Part shown: piece by piece, positions 1 through 11,600 of the stretch
Numbering within the stretch: the first letter of the stretch is position 1
How the letters are laid out: the number at the start of each line of letters is the position of its first letter
Assembly: GCA_004794785.1 (NCBI GenBank)
Contig: SJOL01006430.1
Location: 370,003 to 434,002 of the forward strand
Length of the DNA: 64,000 bases
Origin: Opisthorchis felineus
Taxonomy: Eukaryota > Platyhelminthes > Trematoda > Opisthorchiida > Opisthorchiidae
Direction: 5' to 3'
Notes under the pieces: generated by a model
Told to the model about the DNA's origin: nothing
Seen by the model: only the letters and a program-made list of their open reading frames with translations
The model's database searches: none
Made by a program: the position numbers and the translations under genes

Positions 1-179
1 GCGGCTAATCGGTGTCAGTGGCGTTCGTGCTGTCAGTTTCTTTCCAGATTGTCTGATTGAGCGCTTGGAGGTGTAGGCACCTCAGAATGCTTGACGTAGG
101 CCAGAACTAGGTCCTCTCCCTCACCCAAGCTTTTTCTCTTCTTTTTACTCTAGGGCTTTAAATATATGTACATATGTAC

Positions 180-214
<35 letters not shown>

Positions 215-272
215 GACGAACCTTATGGTTGCACGGCAGTGAAGCATCAGTGTCAACACTGATGTTGCTGTC

Positions 273-303
<31 letters not shown>

Positions 304-305
304 AC
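1..305 (+). mobile_element. 3' end of an APE-type LINE with (GAT)n tail
   Basis: The first bases translate to the last residues of a fluke LINE polyprotein ([17 protein letters not shown] then stop), followed by a 3' UTR with the block GGTGTAGGCACCTC. The same ending occurs at about 20276-20480 (+) and, inverted, at 15415-15625, so it is one LINE family. The element ends in a (GAT)n array at 276-304, the kind of simple-repeat tail some LINE clades (for example RTE) use instead of poly(A). The body of the element lies outside the window. Clade assignment is inference. Confidence 0.75.
181..211. repeat. (TA)n microsatellite
   Basis: About fifteen TA units within the 3' UTR of the LINE at the window start. 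The other copy of this UTR, near 20430, lacks the array, so it expanded after insertion. Confidence 0.9.
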
Positions 306-830
306 GACTTTATTGGACCAATACATGGGTAGTGTTTTGTTATCATTGTGGATGCACACTCCGAATGGCCGAATGTTATCTCTATGCGTACTGTTTCGGC
401 TGCCCCAAGTACTTCAGTTCCGAAATTGGCATGCCCGATGCTACCGTATTCGATAACGGCTACCATCAACACACCACCGCTGGTCTTGTACATTCCTAAC
501 CACTGACCACATCGGCAGCTCCTCGTACCTCTCCAAAACCAGTGAGCAAGCAGAAAGAGCTGTTGACACTTTTAAGCCAGTACCTCAGAGGATGAAGGAA
601 GAAGAGGAACCTTGAGAAATTTCGGATCCTTCACCCAGAACAGAACCTTTAATGTGGAATTCATCTGTCCCTCATCTGAGATCAATAGACGAAGTTTTCT
701 GATACCATTAAGAACTGTCCTCAATGCCTTGTGGCCACACGAAGCAAGAGTTGGACCGAGTCCACAGATAACATTCCAGTCTGGTTGCGACCTAGTTAAC
801 AAACATAGTGAATCTTGACCAGATAACGAG
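306..830 (+). pseudogene. Ty3/gypsy-like LTR retrotransposon integrase relic
   Basis: Directly after the LINE tail, the frame from 312 reads IGPIHG-stop-CFVIIVDAHSEWPNVISM, which resembles the integrase core around its first catalytic Asp (VDAHSKWPEV type). In a second frame at 431 it reads MPDATVFDNG, the second catalytic Asp region. At 541 it reads SEQAERAVDTFK, close to the NGQAER..DTFK motif. At about 690-770 it reads LRTVLNALWPHEARVGP, the usual post-catalytic stretch. Frame changes and stops show it is dead. The LINE appears to have landed inside this older element. No LTRs were identified. Integrase family membership is fairly sure from four motifs in the correct order; Ty3/gypsy rather than BEL/Pao is less sure. 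Confidence 0.7.
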
Positions 831-3800
831 ATCCCTGTAGCCAACTTTCCTGGCCACAGGCAGAGCTGACTGCCTACCGCTTACGTGATGCACTACGTGA
901 AATGTTGGTCGGAAGGGAGACGTTTACATGACATGTCAGTCACATCAGACCACGTCCTACAAATGAAAACCTAGGCAATTACGCTGCCGTATTAGCATCG
1001 GCATTCTGTTAGGCACATCTCAATTACCGATGCATACTGCTGTAGCTGCCAGAGGAGGATTCCCGTTACATACGGCCAACAGTCAGATGGCTCACTGTGG
1101 ATCTCCTCAAACCCCTTATGCTAAAGATCCTACTCAACAGAAGGAGATGTGATCGCTAGCGCCAAGCAATCTTCGTACAAACACTGACAGTGGCACACGT
1201 AGTCCTACCAGTCATCCCTCGCAATTCGATCAGTCGAATGGCTCGCTTATCAGATTAGCTTACTAGCCTTTCGCCAGTTCTTGAATTGTGATGTACTGCT
1301 CTTCGGTGGAAAACCGTGTTACAGTATCTAGTAAAACTTACTTTGCCGCCTGGTTGTCCGTCACGAGACTATGCGAAAAAGCCACTTTGGTGTTCTATAG
1401 TTTAAAGCGAAATTCCGGTGAACTGAGAGGTGAGGTAAAAAATCAATAGATAAAAATGAGGGTTCCTATGTATAGGCTGGGAATTATTAGTCACAACGGT
1501 TGTGACAATGATGGCACGGACTACTGCGGACGGAGTGTGACATAGTCATCTTGGACTCCCTTATGATCAGTTAGGGTGTTCGAACACACCATTCTCTTGA
1601 TACTTTTCCCTGTGTACGCGATCGCACGGCGGCTATGCTGTTTAGGTTTGACAACCCCGACCAAAAGAAAACCTACCTCGAAGACAAGCAACCAAGTGGG
1701 CAGTTGGTCTCACCCATTCCGAAAATATGAATATTGAAGACCCCACTCTAGAACCCTCGGGGTGATTAACTGTCGTCTACCAAATGACGAGTCAACACAA
1801 CAGGTCACACCATGGCTTATGAACGTTTGCAGACAGCGCACGTTGGAGGCTATCGCTAGATGCTAGTTCACAAGTTCAACGGCGCTATAGCAACCCTTTT
1901 AGGACTTACATTTGCAAACTTCTGTATGTGATTTGTACCAATGAAGAAGTACCACTACCAAGTTCCCGGAATGTTCCGCTGAACATCCACAGACAGTTCA
2001 CCAGCATATACCATAAATGTGCACGTCAAATCGTTACATCGGCATTCAGACTGTTCCACCCTAGAACTCGAGGCGGCTGAAAAAATGCCGGAAAAAAGAG
2101 ACAGATCATTCTGACGTCAGTGTGCACGCGAGTCATTCATGAAATGGTCGTGTGTGTCCAAAGTTGACTGTATGGAGGTGAACGCGGATCGATGTCATCA
2201 GTGTTTACCTTTGCCGTTGTTTAATACATCACAGGTGATTGATGTCTGTAGTGTTTGTAAAATGATGTTGAGCAGATCGGTCTCTTGTCACCTGTATAAA
2301 AATTTTAAATCCAATATTCAAAGCTGTGACCCGAAATTTCTCTTAACCTTAGGAAAGGTACATATGGCGGGGCGGTCGGTCTATTGCAAACAAAAAGACT
2401 GAATAGAGATTAATTAATGTACGGATCCGAACTTTAATCGCTACGATGCTACCCGGCTCCGTGCTCTCCGGTAACCGCAATGAAATTACACCACCCAAAG
2501 CTCATCTAATTACGTGAACATCTCACAAGATATGGACTGGTTCTTTCTGACTTGTAGGCGAGCAAATTCTATGAACACTTTGAGAGCAACCTGTAGCGGG
2601 TTGAACGTATGACAGTGTTGGCAAAAATACCTTATGTTGATTTGTGTTGGGTTCGTTTCATCTTGCAACACAGTTGAACCAAAGTACTTGGTTGTATTAG
2701 TGAACACTGTCCTGTTGGTAGCGCACTGCGGCATTGATACTAATGAGCTGGCTAATCGATTCGGGATGAAAGACTAAACAAGTTGATGTTCTACGTTGCA
2801 ATCCCATGAAAGCCAAAGTTTCTCCTTTATCATTTGGAACATGAATTCTTCTAACTGCTCACAGCGCATTTTAGATTCTTTTGATCAAATTAATTTTTCT
2901 ACTATGGTTTGAGACGTCATGTCCAGAGATCATTAAAGATCGGTGAATTAAGGTCCGTTCATGTCAAAAAACCTGAAAATCAGGGGATCGGGGGAGATGG
3001 AGGCAACAAGATCACGCAACATTCGCCCTCCCTCCTCTCAGTCTTGTTGACAGACGAGGTTTGGTGCCTTCTAGTCAAGAAGTGATAATGGGAACCAAGC
3101 CAAACCCTGAATACTTGATGAACACTAGTCAGGCAAAAACCGAGTGAAAAATCGATAGAAAATCGATAGGAATAGAAAAATAAAATGCCATAAAACCGAT
3201 CATTAGTACGTAAGAAAATTTGGATGTCTGGATAAAAAATCATGCACGAATGCTGTTAAGGGTCACTGCACGACTCGCTCCCCACAGACCAGGACTCATT
3301 CATTAAATCTGAAGATATCCACGTCGACCTTTTACCATCTATGATCCTTTCATATGTCAGTCAGCTGACTTGGAATTGATCAATATGGACACCGTAAACC
3401 ATAAGCTGCATTCACCTGGTCTAGAGTTGTTGCTTATGCGCAAAAGTAATAACACAGAGTGACTTATATGACATCATTAGCATTCAGCTTGTGTCAGAAT
3501 CACACTGATATGAGATACAGGGACAGGTAAATAACTAATCAGTGTGGTGCAGTGATCAATAAGTGAATGAACAAGCAAAAATGATCGATCGTCATCGGCT
3601 CATATCATTGTCACGGTCCGTAGGTAATCCTTCTCTCCCATTCAGGGGATTCCAAAAAGTCTCCCCCCCCCTCCGACTGGAATGTGGGAAGACTTTAAAT
3701 AAGAACAACAGCGCACGTTTTTCGCATGAGGATGGTGGCATTTCGTTTGCATGCTGGTGTCATTCCACAGCTTGCTTGAGGTTGGGACCGATCTCCCGAA

Positions 3801-5630
3801 TTCGTCTGAAGTGAATTCTCCAGATATTCAATAGCCTTGCATATTCATGATTAGGATATAGTAGCACGACACGATGAACCTGTGTGAAGGTTCCCTCCAC
3901 CCCCAACTGTTCACTCCAACTATTCACTATTCTCATTAGTAGTGCTGTGCATAAATGTATGGCCAGTTTATTGACTTAGTAAAGTTAGTTCCGGCAAAAA
4001 GGGATTGATGCTGTGGCAGCCTATTTCATCATCTGTATACATGACAGAAACTTTTAAGTGGCAACCAATAACCTAGGACTTTTCTATTGTGATGCCTCGT
4101 TTTAGGGAGGAAATTGGTCATCCGGAGAATCAAAAAGTTTCTCCCGTTTGCTTTTTCGAAGGTTGTTTCCATGACAGAGAGGGCACGGTTTTAAATGATT
4201 CTTTGGTTAAAGCCTAGATGCAAGTGCTTCCACTTGAGAGGATAGTAAATAAACTGTACGGTGAATGATACAGGGTTGCGTAATACCATGTGACCAGATG
4301 TTCTTCTGTGAGCATCCTGAGCTAACTGTCGGCGAGTTGTCCATCTGTGATTAAAATTCCCACACTGATTCCATCTCGTTCACGGCCTTTACTTTGCCGT
4401 CCATCAGCCGTTCCTGGCCTCATATGCGTTCTCAAGAACAACCAAAAGTCAGACAGCGTGGATTCAGTCTTGATCCGCAGATACTCTCATATGTACTGTT
4501 CTGTTTTCTGTTAGCTTATAAACCATTTCCTAGGTTTTGACTCCATCTGCTAGCATAATAATTTTAGATCTGTTCCCTCGTTCTTTCCCGCTGGCAACGT
4601 CTGTAGTCGGAATTGTATGAGAATACGATACTGTGGGCTATCGAATTGTGCATGGTGATTTGACCAGGAATCTTACCACAGATTTGACCCATCTGAACGG
4701 CATTGATATGTTGCACGCGTTTGATACCCACAAAAAACGAGAGTCGTGTTACTCTGAAGAAAATACCACGATGATTTCCCTGAGTGGTGAAAACGTCGGA
4801 AAAGTCTAATGGTGTTCGCCACAGAAGGATATTCGTCGTTTGGGTATAATGTCGCACGAGGGCACCTCATTCATTTATCTGTAAACACATCCAAATCAAT
4901 CTTTTAAGTATATATAACTGTGACTGCAACCATCGGAACTAAGAAATCGGAACGTGTTCGAACACTTAAATTTATGACCTGTTCGTCCTTGCCCTCGTTG
5001 GTATCCTGTTCGAACTTCTCGTTTTACTCTAAGAGTTTCGCGGAATTTAAAAGGTTACCTAGAAGGACATGTAATATACACTTCACCTTAGGCAGTGGGC
5101 CAATCAGTAGTTTGTGAGTCAGTGTGCATCTCACCATTGGTAGGGCTTTTGTGCATATTCAGTCTGCGAAAACCGCGCTTAAGGAAACACCTGTAAATTG
5201 CTGCACTATGTGGACCGCTTCAAATGTTCCGGATCCATACAGTGATGCCTAATGACCAAAAATATGGAAGAAAATTACCTACCCGGTTGAAAACAGAGAA
5301 TGAAGCTGGTTTCCATTAAACATGAAATTTGTGACAGAATTTGTCTCCGGCGCCCCATTTGTACGAATCTAGCGAATCCCAAATAACGTAGCTGATGTTT
5401 CTGGATGTTTCTGGAAGTAGAAGCCTCAGATCCAAGTTCCTGAACAGTGCAATCATCCATTATCATTAGAATTCTTCCCTATCATCGAATAATTTTGTCC
5501 TTGAGATCAGAGAAATGTTCCTCGGAAAGGTTTCATCTTCCGTGCTTTCTTATTGGTTTTACATTCTACACCTAGCGTGGTCATATTCCCATAATAGCAA
5601 CGCTTTGCTCTTTTCAATTGACGGAACACA
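831..5630. other. Intergenic, nothing recognised
   Basis: Only short open frames, the longest about 97 codons, with no recognisable domain or convincing exon. A C-run lies near 3662-3672. Probably old, decayed repeat DNA. Confidence 0.4.
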
Positions 5631-5710
5631 CTACCCATAAGGTTGCTGCAAAATCTTCGATAGCCCACTACCGGTTTCACCCCTCTTGGGGCTAGCCAAG
5701 TAGGCGGATT
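5631..5710 (-). ncRNA. Hammerhead family 1 copy (decayed)
   Basis: On the minus strand, stem I (GCCTAC at 5705-5700 with GTGGGC at 5668-5663) is fully kept and stem II is GCCCC/AAGA/GGGGT, five pairs. GAAA and the self-complementary ACCGGT follow. The CTGATGA core has become TTGGCTA and the cleavage base C is now A, so it should be inactive. The shared 3' flank (TTTTGCAGCAACCTTATG) follows to 5631. A 174-codon minus frame at 5631-6155 overlaps this repeat and resembles no known protein; a frame of that length can occur by chance. Confidence 0.6.
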
Positions 5711-6540
5711 CCTTGGGTTTCCTTCTAGTATGTGCTCTACTTGAGCACTCTGGTCTTTCGTAGGCAGCTTCAGTCAGTCGCGGTAATCGTCCCCGGACGG
5801 CACAGAAGCATAGCAACCTAGTAATTCGCTGACACGGTCTTTTCGTGCCCATGAAGGGCTCGCGCTTCGTCGCTTGACTCCATATAGGTTGCGTCCCTAT
5901 GCTTGCTTCATCCATACTCGTCACAAACGGCCGGAAAAAAACGGTGGAAACAGTAAGCACCTCTGCAAACTCAGGTCTAAGATGTCTTGATTTTATGTCG
6001 AATGATGTGCAGGCATCAGTACTGACTTGGAAACCGTTTTCGCCTGCTTTATCAACAAAGTCTTTCCCTTTCTGTCTTACAATATTGCCCATCATCGGTA
6101 GATAGGCACAAGTTGTTCGGTTGACTGTGTTCGATTCCCTGTAGCCTGTCTTCAAAAACTTGCTACCGCTAACAGCCCTTTCTTTCCAACTCCGTTACAT
6201 AAGCGCGCTTGAAATGATTATGGAACAAAGTTACGCGTTTCCAGCACCAACACGGGATGCCAAGGGACTCGATGAATGTCCATTTTGGCTTGGCTCGTTC
6301 CCCATCATCTCCTTTAGCGAGAAAAACTTCTTCGTCTGAGAGCAGTCCATGAGTCAACTGTATCGGTAGGTTACTTTTATCCAGTTTACTCATGACATTT
6401 GCACACGAGAATGATGATGGTGATGATGATGGTGATGATGATGACGTGACCTATCCAGCGGCTGTGTCGAATAGGTTAGTCAACCGCCACCTTTTTGCCA
6501 TGATGACCAAATAAACGATCTACTAGTTTGACAGATTAAA
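5711..6540. repeat. Unrecognised DNA with GAT/GGT repeat at 6411-6445
   Basis: The clear feature is an imperfect (ATGATGGTG)n array at 6411-6445. It resembles the GAT-type tail of the LINE at the window start, but no LINE 3' UTR was recognised next to it. Confidence 0.5.
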
Positions 6541-6645
6541 ATAACAAAATAACTTATGAGCCCCAAGAGGTGCAAAGCCGGTTGTGGGCTGTCAAAGAAT
6601 TTTCAGCAACCTTATGAGTAGTGTGTTATGTCTATAAAATAACTT
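6541..6645 (+). ncRNA. Hammerhead family 1 copy (decayed)
   Basis: Plus-strand copy with core CTTATGA (one change from CTGATGA) at 6553-6559, stem II GCCCC/AAGA/GGTGC, then CCGGT and GTGGGC. The GAAA box reads AAAG and the upstream strand of stem I is lost, so it should be inactive. It is followed by the family's common 3' flank TTTTCAGCAACCTTATGAG. Confidence 0.6.
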
Positions 6646-8455
6646 TTCGTTTGAAAAATTTTGATACCTTTCCTTTTACTGCGGTTCAACCAAGAGGATC
6701 AACATTCTCATCCTGATTTCAGTCTGTGCCTTAGAAGCATGTGACTCTCATTGGGTTCTGGTTCACCTTAAGGTAAGTTCAAGAGAGAAGTTGAGCGTAC
6801 CAAAGCACACGACGGCGGAACACAACACAGCAAACATAGATTTAGCGTGATTGTTATTTTCATGGTCATGACATCGCATAATCTGTTTCAAAATGCGATT
6901 TAATTTTTGCGACATTTGCATGGTAACCTTGAGTCTGCAAATACAATGAGCGCTGTGCGTAACTGACCAGAATGTCTTTGATGTTTTAGTGCCTTAGTCA
7001 AATATGCATTGGTTTTCAGTACACATAAGGGTAACATTAGGGTCACACATACGGTCGTTTTCGACAGCTACGGTGATCTTTAACACCAAAGTAGCCGCAA
7101 TTGTTCGTCCATTCCATGAAGACCGTGACAGATGGATGTCATCTACTTCATGAGGGAATTTTGCGATTAGGCTCATGAATTAGCTTGTATTCAAGGCCTG
7201 AAGGTGCCTCACAAAGCAAGCTACCGGCGAAACAGGAACACATGGTGGCCAACATGGCGTGGTTAACAGCATTATGATGGTAGGCTTTGTCGCTGTGCTA
7301 GCGATAAAGCGGACGTGGATAGGTCATCGCCATAAACACCCTGCACACTCTTTTGGGGCCATTGCGCAACTCATAACTACGTGCATCTGAGAGTGAGTAG
7401 TCCAAGTGCGCATTCGGCTGGGTTGGAACGATCGGCTGGAGCACGTGGTACGTCTTAGGTCTAAGTTAACTGAAGTTACAATGCCAAAGAAAGTCTACAC
7501 CGAAGAAGTCAGGTAGGAAGCACGACCAGGACTGGCTCATATCTTGTTCGAAAATTCAACCGAATTTCATGTGCGAACCGCTGATTAGGCGGCCCATTTG
7601 CATTTTTAGACTGTTCATATAACATCTAACGTATCGTGCCCGTCTCTGCTACCATTTCGCGTGTATAAACAGCTCGCATGTAAGACAACCACGAGCATAC
7701 TGTCGGTGAAGACGCTTCCCACGTCTGCTGTCAAGGCCGATTCACACGTCATCGTGATCCTGGCTTTTTATCGCCACAGTCTGAATCGCGTTAAAAATTC
7801 TGCCTGTACAACCACACATCAAGTAGGGGTTCAGCTTGTTTACCGAATGTAGTCAAAGCAACCAACTAGTGGTTTTTGAAAGTGCCGAACGTTCATAGCA
7901 CACTATTATATGCAAAACCTCATTGAGGAATGAGTTTGACTGTAGCAAACGTCCTGAAACAGTGTCCGGTTGACGTAAATGACAACTGCTATTCACCTTT
8001 GTAATGAAGAAAAAAGGCCAGTTTGAATTGAGACTCTGTGTACTTCAGGTCAAACGTGCCGAAGCGATTGATTATATCGTAAAATCGGGCTCGTTAAAGA
8101 GTTGACTGGTACGGAAGCGATGCTGAAAATGCTGGGTAGACCTACTGATGCAGCCGGCAAAATCATTCGCCGTGCGACAGGGTGGCACTGCTCGCTTGCT
8201 TGACAGCATCCACGTCACTTCCTGTATGGGTATGAAAGCTGTGGACAGTTTTTTGCATGCTGAACTAGTCTATTACGGTAGTATACAAATGCCGAAGTCG
8301 ACAGCCGGTCTACCATTTCGACACACTTCTTCCGACCGAATGATGAAAGGGGCCGTGTTATTTAAGCAAGGCAAATTTAAGGTAGACTCACTTCCTGAGT
8401 TCATTCAACCTTATATTCTACTTTAACCTAGAGTGTGCGCGATTCGAGAGATACA
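6646..8455. other. Intergenic, nothing recognised
   Basis: Short frames only. A 92-codon frame at 8148-8426 and a short one beginning MPKKVYTEEVR near 7481 (stopped at once) match nothing I recognise. Confidence 0.4.
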
Positions 8456-8535
8456 CTCATTTGCTCGAAAAAGGGCGAGACCGGTCTCCAGCCATCGAAG
8501 AGTTTTCAGCGAACTCATGAATAGTTTGCTTCAAG
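8456..8535 (+). ncRNA. Hammerhead family 1 relic
   Basis: Degenerate copy keeping GGGCGAGACCGGTC (stem II 3' strand, GAAA changed to GAGA, palindromic ACCGGT and cleavage C), followed by the common flank ATCGAAGAGTTTTCAGCGAAC. The CTGATGA box is eroded to CTCAT. Confidence 0.45.
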
Positions 8536-11430
8536 AAAATATACTGCCGTGTGTCGAATATCGTGCTAACTGAAACAGAAGACGACCTTTATGCAGTGCA
8601 CTCAGTTGAACAATACCATAAACGTGAGATTAAGCTGGCATTTAGTTTATTATTAGGTTAAAACAAACTAGTTTGCAAATTCAGTTTTTTTTTAATGTTC
8701 CTTGAAGATGTACACATGCTCACCAATATCGTCCTCAAAAACTACATTGGAAAACCACACATACATAAACACAAAACCATCTACTGGTGAGATAAGGTGA
8801 ATTGACCTTGTACTTTTAACAGAGTACTACAATGTGGAATGAAGTTGATAGTTTCGATCTAAAAGATTTCATTTAAATAGTCATCACTTAAATGGATGTC
8901 TTAAGGAGATTCCATCTTTACAAAATTTTGTTCCTACAATTAGGTAGTCCAAGAAGCAACCATCACAACAGAGGATCTTCGTCAGGCACACTTCCGTAAG
9001 ACTTCCTCCCCCTCCTTGTACCATACAATGTAAGCAAGATGCAGTGACTTTATCATTGTATTCCAAGAGATTTTAGCTCGGATCTGAAGCTGCTTCCAAA
9101 ATCACGTTTTAAAACTTTTGTATGATTCGCATAGGTAAAAAGGGATTTCAAAAAACTCAGCCACGCAATAATTTCTTACCCCTTTGGACTCATAGGGTGG
9201 GCGAGAAGGAGTCTGTGGTTTCGGTTGGTTGCTGCCTGAATAGCGCACTTCATAAAACCTATTTCACAGCTACAACATTCAAATCTTCCGTGGTTTCCTG
9301 TCATAAACCCTGGACATGCTGAAAATGGACAGAGTTTCCCAAATGCATGCTGCTATCCAAATAAGAGAGGTTCACGTCGAAATTATTTTTATGATGTAGT
9401 ACCACTTGACAACCAGGTTGTGTTTTCCTTGAGACTGCAGGCTGAACCGGTAGCTCCAATGAAGACGCTAACACAGCAGGTCATCAAGAATCTGAGAGGA
9501 CGGTTCCAACCTGTCATTCTTTGTGGTTTTCCGTCACCTCAATAAACCGGATCTGGTCCGTCGCCCATCGTTACGGTGACCATTGATCTAACGTATTCCA
9601 CAGGGCGCTTTCTCGGTTTAATATCTCTGTCAGCGGACAGACACATAATGAATGTGCTAATCTGAACTTTCGTTGACAAACGATAGTCCAGTTACACGAT
9701 TTATTCTCATGTTTATGCATTCAAGTTTCCGATCATGCACGTAATATTGTATTGTATATTCACACAAGGTTAGAGATCGATACTTAATCTGGTCACACAG
9801 ACCGAAACCACTGCATGTGTAGAGCCCTAGTTAAGCCCTGCTGATTCTGACTACCGAATCACGAGCCTGGAAAGTTAGGGTCAGATGTCTAACTCAGATA
9901 ATCTGTACCGGAAGGGAGTGAAGTACCAGCTGCCAGTAGGTGCTACATTGTGCAGTTCATTTGCCGGGATAGCATACAGTGTGACAAGTTATCGAATATC
10001 CACATATAATATCACAAGCTGTGATGATAAACCCGACCGCATTCTTCTTTCGAAAGTAGTACATGTAGCAATTACTTAGATCATTTTGAATGGCGGACAA
10101 GTAGTTGCTTTGGTTCTCGAAGTAAGTACTCAGTCAAGTGGTCGCACGCACACGCAGACACAGGCGAAAGAGTGTGACGAAGGTCCACTACAGTGAACGA
10201 ATTTTCAGCGGATAAGGCGTATGCTGTAACCCATCAAAAATTGGTCCGAACAGTGTATTGTCGACAGCACAGCTCTGCAGAATGAATGCATCAAAAGGCC
10301 AACGAATTGTCCTCGTTCGATTTTTCTGCAGATGTCACGCTGTGAAAGGATATCTTTATGGAGGACGAGATCTCATCCGGTTCCAATGGCATACACCATT
10401 CGAAAGGACTATTTTTACGATCGAGGGTATGGGGCTGTGTATGAAAGTGGATTTACACTAAGCTGGCTCATGCACCACATCCCCAAAGGAAGGATGTGAT
10501 TCTCAATCTAGCCAGTTACTGATCGAACTAAACGGCCATCTGACCACCGGTAGAAAGTCACAAAGTTTCATCTAATTAATAGTTGACTTTCACAAAGGGC
10601 CTCGTGATTATCCGGCCATGGGCTTGGAATTTTACAGAATACCTCAGGTCAAAGTGTGACGCACACACCCAGATAGAGAGCCTCCAATGCATTGTCATGC
10701 AAGACACAGTCCTACTGCATCTTTCCTTGCTATTATATATATACATATATATAGTGTGTGTGTGTGTGTGAAGACACCAGGGTTGTTTAGGACCGTGCAT
10801 GCTACCCAAGATAGACGACCGAATTCACACCAGGTCGTTTAGTTGTAGCAAGAGAGGTATAAACTCTATCCTGGATTATGGAAAACACTAAACTTCATAC
10901 ACTGCGGACAAAGTTTTTCAACCCTTTTCCCAGTTCTTATCAGTCTGATATTTAAAAAGTTTGGTGTGCGTTCACCAAATTCATCCCTGCATTAGCTAAC
11001 ACTGTTTTTTGTGTGCGAGGGAACCCCCAAGACATGCTGCCACGGAGTATAGGGCTTCCTCTCAGGGTTGTTTTCTTTTCGGGTAGTTCGCGCACGAAAT
11101 CATGCATGACTGAAAAGCTTGTCTGCTGTACAGTTCTTGACTCACAATATTTCATGCATTTACTGTCTACTGGATGCAAATGTGATACGAGGGCAATGTT
11201 ATCATGTGTGGGCAGGTAGAGAAGTGGTGTGCTGAAAAGTTTGGGAACCAGTGACCCAGTCGATCCGACCGCTGTAGTGATTGCTAGGTGTTGAGAAGGA
11301 TCACCCAGCAACGGCTCAATTGTGCAACCGCTAGTTTGGCCGTATTAGCCTAGGTCCATATATGATCAGGTTGCAAGAAAAGATAAAAGGTAAAGATAAA
11401 ATTCAGATTTTTCTGATGGAATACTCCACT
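8536..11430. other. Intergenic, with TA/GT microsatellite at 10731-10770
   Basis: No gene recognised. A compound (TA)n-(GT)n microsatellite lies at 10731-10770. Open frames are under 120 codons and match nothing recognisable. Confidence 0.45.
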
Positions 11431-11600
11431 CCTAAGATTGCTGAAAACCCCTCGGTAGCTCATGACCGGCTTCGGGATTCTTGGGGCTCATCCGGTAAAC
11501 TCAGTCCTCGAATTTCCATTATCAATACGTTCTGTTCGGAGAGTTTTCAGCAACTTTATAAGTCCTGTGTTCCACAAAAAAAACTTACCGTTATATCTCG
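11431..11600 (-). ncRNA. Hammerhead family 1 relic with inverted flank
   Basis: The minus strand of 11500-11458 reads CGGATGA, GCCCCAAGAATCCC, GAAG, CCGGTC, ATGAGC: a mutated hammerhead core in the right order. The common 3' flank continues to 11431. At 11535-11575 the flank (GAGAGTTTTCAGCAACTTTATAAG) appears again on the + strand, so two partial copies sit in inverted orientation. Both are inactive by sequence. Confidence 0.5.

Noticed and set aside
5631..6155. 174-codon minus-strand open frame
   Set aside because: No domain recognised; its end is made of a hammerhead family 1 repeat; a frame of this length is expected once or twice by chance in 64 kb.
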